Source of the DNA: JACVRW01 sp035705985
Lineage (GTDB): Bacteria; Actinomycetota; Thermoleophilia; Solirubrobacterales; Thermoleophilaceae
Direction of reading: 5' to 3'
Assembly: GCA_035705985.1 (NCBI GenBank)
Contig: DASSVP010000011.1
Location: 1 to 8,213, forward strand
Length of the DNA: 8,213 nt
How positions within the stretch are numbered: position 1 is the first letter of the stretch; every line of letters starts with the position of its first letter. Below the pieces are notes generated by a model, which was given only the letters and a program-made list of their open reading frames with translations, made no database searches and had not been told where the DNA came from. Positions 4,729-8,213 of this stretch are shown here, piece after piece. The position numbers and the translations under genes are program-made.

Positions 4729-7214
4729 TGAAGCTACTCGTGGCAGTCGCGATAGCTGTCGGACCGATCGCCGGCGTCGCGCCGGCGCAGGCCGCCCCAC
4801 CCGTCTCTCAGCCCAGCGGCGCGACCATCACCCGCACGGAGCAGAGCATTCCCAACGTCGTCGCCGACGACCTCGGCGGAATGGGGTACGGCGTGGGCTA
4901 TGCCCAGGCCGAGGACAACATCTGCCTGCTGGCGGAGATGTGGACCACCTTGCGCGCCGAGCGCTCGCTGCACTTCGGCCCCGAAGGCGTGCAGAGCGAC
5001 CTCTACAACGCCTACATCAACAAGACCGCTCCCTTTGAGCGGATGCTGAACACGCCGCCGCCCCACGGCCCGAGCCTGGACGCATTCGCGATTCTCGACG
5101 GGTACGTGGCCGGCTACAACGCGTACCTCGACCACGTCGGGGTGGACAGCATCCCCGACGCACGCTGCCGTGGGAAGGCGTGGGTGCGCAAGATCGAGCG
5201 CCTCGACGTGATGCGGCGCCTGTATGAGCTGGTCGGCTACGGCGGTCGAGATCTCGTCCGCGACGGCATGCTCGCCGCCGAGCCGCCGCCGGGAGCTTCG
5301 ACGCCGCCCGCCCCGGCCCCGACCGAGACGACCCGCCTCCTCGAGTCATCGCTCGGCCAGGTCATCCCGCCGGAGTCGCGCGGCGCCGTCACGCCCGCCC
5401 AGCTCGCCCAACTCACCGAGGCCTTCGCGGAGCGCGTCAGCACGCGCGGCTCCAACGCCGTGGCCCTCGGGAAGCACTCGACCGAGAACGGCTCGGGCCT
5501 GCTGCTGGCCAACCCGCACTGGACTTGGGACGGCTTCGATCGCTTCTGGCAGATGCACGTCAACGTGCCGGGACGGATGCACGCGAGCGGCATGGGGTTC
5601 ATCGGCCAGCCGCTCGTGATGATCGGCCACAACGAGCACGTGGCCTGGAGTCACACCGTCTCCGCGGCGCGGCGGCTCGCGCTCGAGGAGCTGACGCTCG
5701 TACCCGGCGCGCCGACGAAGTACATCGTCGACGGTCAGGTCCACGACATGGACCGGACCACGGTGACGATCAAGGTCCGGGAGGACGACGGCTCCATCAG
5801 GGAGCGCTCGAAGACGTTCTACTCGTCGATCTACGGGCCGATCACGACCTCGATCCTCGGCATCCCCGCGCTGCAGTGGACGCCTGCCACCGCCTACGCG
5901 CTCGTCGACATGAACCACGACAATGCGCGGGTCGTCAACCAGTTCATCGAGTCGAACTCGGCCTCGAGCGCTGGAGAGCTCTACAAGATCCACGCCAAGT
6001 ACTCGGGCAACCCGTGGGCGACGACCACGGTCGCCGACGACACGGGCAAGACGCTGTGGACCGACGTCGGCACCGTGCCGAACATCACGGGCGCCCACGC
6101 CCAGCGGTGCAACACGCCGCTCGGCCACGCGCTGTGGAACACGTTCGGGGTCGCCGTGCTGCGCGGGCTGGACTCGACCTGTGCGGTTCCGAGCGATCCC
6201 GGCGGCGCGGCGCCGCAGGTGATGCCCGCCGACGATCAGCCGCTCCAGCGCCGCAGCGACTACGTCGAGAACTCCAACGAGAGCTATTGGCTGACCAACG
6301 CCCGCGAGCCTTTGACGGGTTATTCGCGCGTGTTCGGCCCGGAGCGTTCGCAGCGTGCGATGCGTACGCGGCTCGGCCACAAGGTCGTCCTCGACCGCCT
6401 CGAGGGGCGCGATGGGGCGGCCTCGCGGAGGTTCGACCGCCAGGATCTCCAGGACGCCCTGTTCGGGAACCGAAACCATCTCGGCGAGCTGTGGGCGGAC
6501 GACCTCGTCGCGTTGTGCCGGACCACTCGCCGGATGCCGTCGTCCTCCGGCGACTTGGTCGACGTCAGCGAGGCGTGCGACGTGATCGCGAACTGGGATC
6601 GCACGAACAACCTGGACAGCCCCGGCGCGGTGCTGTGGACCCGCTTCGCCGACCTCTCCAACGCCGAGACGGACTTCCTGACGTCGTACATCGGGGCCCC
6701 GGCGCTGCCGATGTGGAAGGACCCGTTCGACGTCAACGATCCGGTGAACACGCCGCGCGGGCTCAATCCGGCGTATGCGCCGGCCCAGACGGCACTCGCG
6801 GACGCCGTCGAGCAGCTGCGCGCGGCCGGGATCCCGCTTGGTGCGACGCTTCGCGATTATCAGACCACCACGTACGGCGGCACTCGTCGACCGCTCCACG
6901 GCGGCCGCGGCGAGCTCGGGCTCTTCAACGCGCTGAACACGCGCTGGAACGGAAGCGGCTATGCCGCCGGGGGGAGCGGGCCCAGCTTCGTGATGGTCAC
7001 GAGCTTCGGTGGCGGCTGTCCGGATGACCGCTCGCTGCTGCTCGGCTCGCAGCGCAGCGAGCACAGCGGCTGGCCACGTTCCGGCGACCAGGTCGAGCTC
7101 TACTCACGCAAGCGGTGGGTCGACCCGCCCTTCTGCGACGACGAGGTCGCCGCCGCGCCGGTCGAGTCGGTGACCACGCTGGGCCCCGGAGGAGTGGAGT
7201 CCGTCCAGCCTTAG
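4728..7214 (+). CDS. Penicillin acylase family (S45) Ntn-hydrolase, PvdQ/aculeacin-acylase-like
   Basis: 828 residues, the full length for this family. The ATG overlaps the previous stop as TAATG, with GGGGAG 2 nt upstream, so coupling is likely. The Sec signal is cleaved after AQA (residue 22). The alpha-chain motif MGYGVGYAQAEDNICLL follows. A Pro-rich stretch (about 182-202) lies in the likely excised spacer. Autoproteolysis should occur at Gly241/Ser242 (RGSNAVAL), making Ser242 the beta-chain N-terminal nucleophile. Counting from it, His264 is beta-23 (ANPHW), Val311 is beta-70 (WSHTVSAARR) and Asn517 is beta-276 (NSNESYW); PvdQ uses His23, Val70 and Asn269. The C-terminus has the usual HGGRGELGLFNAL and SGDQVELYS motifs. 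These enzymes hydrolyse amide-linked acyl chains (acyl-homoserine lactones, lipopeptides such as aculeacin A, beta-lactams) outside the cytoplasm. The substrate here is unknown. The catalytic set looks intact, so an active enzyme is expected. Confidence 0.93.
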   Translation: MKLLVAVAIAVGPIAGVAPAQAAPPVSQPSGATITRTEQSIPNVVADDLGGMGYGVGYAQAEDNICLLAEMWTTLRAERSLHFGPEGVQSDLYNAYINKTAPFERMLNTPPPHGPSLDAFAILDGYVAGYNAYLDHVGVDSIPDARCRGKAWVRKIERLDVMRRLYELVGYGGRDLVRDGMLAAEPPPGASTPPAPAPTETTRLLESSLGQVIPPESRGAVTPAQLAQLTEAFAERVSTRGSNAVALGKHSTENGSGLLLANPHWTWDGFDRFWQMHVNVPGRMHASGMGFIGQPLVMIGHNEHVAWSHTVSAARRLALEELTLVPGAPTKYIVDGQVHDMDRTTVTIKVREDDGSIRERSKTFYSSIYGPITTSILGIPALQWTPATAYALVDMNHDNARVVNQFIESNSASSAGELYKIHAKYSGNPWATTTVADDTGKTLWTDVGTVPNITGAHAQRCNTPLGHALWNTFGVAVLRGLDSTCAVPSDPGGAAPQVMPADDQPLQRRSDYVENSNESYWLTNAREPLTGYSRVFGPERSQRAMRTRLGHKVVLDRLEGRDGAASRRFDRQDLQDALFGNRNHLGELWADDLVALCRTTRRMPSSSGDLVDVSEACDVIANWDRTNNLDSPGAVLWTRFADLSNAETDFLTSYIGAPALPMWKDPFDVNDPVNTPRGLNPAYAPAQTALADAVEQLRAAGIPLGATLRDYQTTTYGGTRRPLHGGRGELGLFNALNTRWNGSGYAAGGSGPSFVMVTSFGGGCPDDRSLLLGSQRSEHSGWPRSGDQVELYSRKRWVDPPFCDDEVAAAPVESVTTLGPGGVESVQP

Positions 7215-7224
7215 ACGGGTTTCG

Positions 7225-7264
7225 GGAGTACTCCGCCCCTTCACGAGGAGGGACCGAGGGCGGA
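7225..7264. other. Palindrome and hairpin between acylase and NTF2-like gene
   Basis: A perfect 10-bp palindrome GGAGTACTCC lies at 7225-7234, starting 11 nt after the acylase stop. Overlapping it, TCCGCCC (7232-7238) can pair with GGGCGGA (7258-7264) across a 19-nt loop. No T-run follows, so this is not a clear intrinsic terminator. It could be an operator or 5'-leader structure for the downstream gene, or a weak terminator for the operon. The 7-bp stem in GC-rich DNA may be chance. Confidence 0.3.
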
Positions 7265-7277
7265 TACTGAGCGCGCG

Positions 7278-7706
7278 ATGCCGGAGCCGAACGTGGAAAT
7301 CGTCCGCCAGGGATGGGCCGCGTGGCTCCGCGGCGACCTGCCCGGGCTCTTTCGGCTTTGCGATCCCGACATCGTCTGGGACACGAGTCACTTTCACGAC
7401 TGGCCCGAATCTGCCTATCACGGGATAGAGGGGGTCGAGCGCTTCCTGACCGAGTGGCTCGACGTCTGGGATGAATACGAAGTCCGCGTGGAGGACGTCA
7501 TGGCGGTCCCGGACGGGCGCGTGCTGAGTCTGATCCTGCAGCGAGGGAAGGGCCGTTCCAGCGGCCTGGCGATGGAGATGAAGACGGCCATGGTCGCGAC
7601 GCTGCGCAACGGAAAGCTCACCCGTATGGACAACTACGAGGACCGCGACGAAGCCCTCGACGCCGTGGGGCTGCGGGAGCCTCCCTTGCCGCAGGAAAGT
7701 GCCTGA
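7278..7706 (+). CDS. NTF2-like / SnoaL-like domain protein
   Basis: 142 residues, a complete single-domain protein of the nuclear-transport-factor-2 superfamily. The N-terminal helix NVEIVRQGWAAWLRGDLPGL, then DPDIVWDTS, YHGIEGVERFLTEW, YEVRVEDVMAV, VLSLILQRGKGRSSG and the final strand MVATLRNGKLTRMDNYEDRDEAL follow the alpha-plus-beta cone order, closing with the EAL(D)AVGL ending common in actinobacterial members. No signal peptide is present, so it is cytoplasmic. The family covers small-molecule isomerases, cyclases and non-enzymatic binders; catalytic residues cannot be assigned, although His and Asp residues (SHFHDW) could line the pocket. It starts at ATG 7278, about 13 nt after a GA/GG-rich stretch (7247-7264). 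It lies 63 nt after the acylase, beyond a palindrome, so it may have its own promoter. A functional link to the acylase is not evident; many such paralogues occur in Thermoleophilia, from memory. Confidence 0.85.
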   Translation: MPEPNVEIVRQGWAAWLRGDLPGLFRLCDPDIVWDTSHFHDWPESAYHGIEGVERFLTEWLDVWDEYEVRVEDVMAVPDGRVLSLILQRGKGRSSGLAMEMKTAMVATLRNGKLTRMDNYEDRDEALDAVGLREPPLPQESA

Positions 7707-7739
7707 CGAACTCGGGGGCAGTTGCAGGACGCTCCACAC

Positions 7740-8164
7740 GTGCACCGGCCCGGACCGCGCCCGAACCGGTCAGACTTGAGGCCGAACCTGGCGGCGATCG
7801 GCATCGAGCTGGAGAGTCCGCCAGGTCCGGGCCCCGCCCTGTTGGGAGAGTTCCCCAACGATCCGGAGGCGCCCTGCGACCTGGTCATGAACGGCTGGCT
7901 TATGGACGTCATCGATCTCCTCTTGCCCGGAGCCCATCCGATCACGGGTGATCTCGCTCGCCCCCGCGCTCAGGGCGCGCATCGCTGCTGCGGGCCGCCT
8001 GACCGGGACACGACGGCTGGAGGCCTACGCGCGGCTCGACCGCGACCTCGCCCGTGGACCCGCGCCGCTGGCCGGCCTTCGCCACCGGCACCCAGCGCGC
8101 GTCGGCTGCCGGTTCGAGCACCATCTACGGGATCCACCTCGCGGCACTCTGCCTGCGCGATTAA
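7740..8164 (+). pseudogene. Frameshifted remnant of an ABC-transporter peptide-binding protein (C-terminal part)
   Basis: No single frame gives a sensible protein, but pieces in three frames line up in order with the C-terminal end of actinobacterial family-5 solute-binding proteins. Frame of 7740: DLRPNLAAIGIELE (7773-7814) and PCDLVMNGWLMD (7872-7907). Frame of 7954: ALRARIAAAGRLTG, then RRLEAYARLDRDLARGPAPLA (7966 to about 8074). Next frame: AFATGTQRA (about 8075-8101). Back in the earlier frame: ARVGCRFEH (about 8097-8123). Last frame again: IYGIHLAALCLRD then TAA at 8162-8164. The usual pattern is DPA..R.I..A..LTG...R..AY..LD.DLA..APL..FAT...R.F.SARVGC...P.YG.DLAALC, from memory of the family. 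At least four frame changes plus loss of the N-terminal three quarters indicate a decayed gene. The single frame open from 7722 to 8201 is a composite and not a genuine protein. Confidence 0.75.
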
Positions 8165-8192
8165 GCGTCCTGATAGAGGATCTTGCGGGAAG

Positions 8193-8213
8193 AGCGGCTG
8201 ATGGGATTCGAAC
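8193..8213 (-). tRNA. 3' end of a tRNA, probably tRNA-Gly (partial at window edge)
   Basis: Read on the minus strand, the window edge begins GTTCGAATCCCATCAGCCGC followed by T: the T-loop TTCGAAT, T-stem 3' strand CCCAT, acceptor 3' strand CAGCCGC (predicting a 5' end GCGGCTG outside the window) and a discriminator U at 8193. The bases that follow are CT, so CCA is not encoded. A U73 discriminator and a GCGG-type acceptor fit bacterial tRNA-Gly, but the anticodon is outside the window. The body should continue for about 50 nt beyond 8213. Confidence 0.75.

Noticed and set aside
5525..7027. Plus-strand 500-codon frame inside the acylase
   Set aside because: It is a shifted reading of the acylase, extremely Arg-rich, without motifs.
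5346..7064. Minus-strand open frame of 572 codons opposite the acylase
   Set aside because: It mirrors the codon structure of the acylase in very GC-rich DNA, is Arg/Val/Ala-rich with no recognisable motif, and has no independent support.
7722..8201. Single 159-codon plus-strand gene
   Set aside because: Its second half becomes Pro/Arg-rich nonsense just where the other two frames carry solute-binding-protein blocks, and it reads into the tRNA acceptor stem.
8193..8213. Isolated tRNA 3' fragment acting as an attachment site of a mobile element
   Set aside because: No integrase or second copy is visible, and the sequence simply runs off the window as expected for an ordinary minus-strand tRNA.

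Overview
This is a very GC-rich, gene-dense window. Its codon use, frequent GTG/TTG starts, NTF2-like protein and secreted proteins fit a high-GC actinobacterium. My best guess is the class Thermoleophilia (Solirubrobacterales or Gaiellales). That placement comes from remembered similarity of several proteins and was not tested by a search.

Layout. Positions 1-1560 hold the 3' part of a PolX-type gene (helix-hairpin-helix domains, a DNA polymerase beta-like palm, and a PHP metal-dependent hydrolase domain); its true start lies upstream of the window. The palm has lost the acidic residues expected for nucleotidyl transfer, while the PHP ligands look intact. It converges on a minus-strand gene (2189-1557) for a small exported or membrane-anchored protein with a Gln/Glu/Ala/Gly-rich tail of 11-residue repeats. 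The two stop codons share the palindrome CTAG. A divergent intergenic region of about 117 bp (2190-2306) separates this gene from a rightward three-gene unit.

The three-gene unit (2307-7214) encodes only exported proteins: a cysteine-rich right-handed parallel beta-helix protein, a small lipoprotein, and a full-length Ntn-hydrolase of the penicillin acylase (S45) superfamily. The genes overlap by 14 nt and 1 nt, so they are very probably co-transcribed and translationally coupled. In the acylase, Ser242, His264, Val311 and Asn517 fall at or near the spacing of the catalytic residues of PvdQ-type acyl-homoserine-lactone or lipopeptide acylases. This trio is the best candidate here for an uncharacterised cell-surface or extracellular system. 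The sequence does not reveal its substrate.

After the acylase come a short palindrome/hairpin region, an NTF2-like (SnoaL-like) gene (7278-7706), and a 5'-truncated, repeatedly frameshifted remnant of what looks like the C-terminal part of an ABC-transporter peptide-binding protein (about 7740-8164). The right edge (8193-8213) is the 3' end of a minus-strand tRNA, probably tRNA-Gly, that continues outside the window. I saw no CRISPR array, insertion sequence, transposase, integrase or rRNA.
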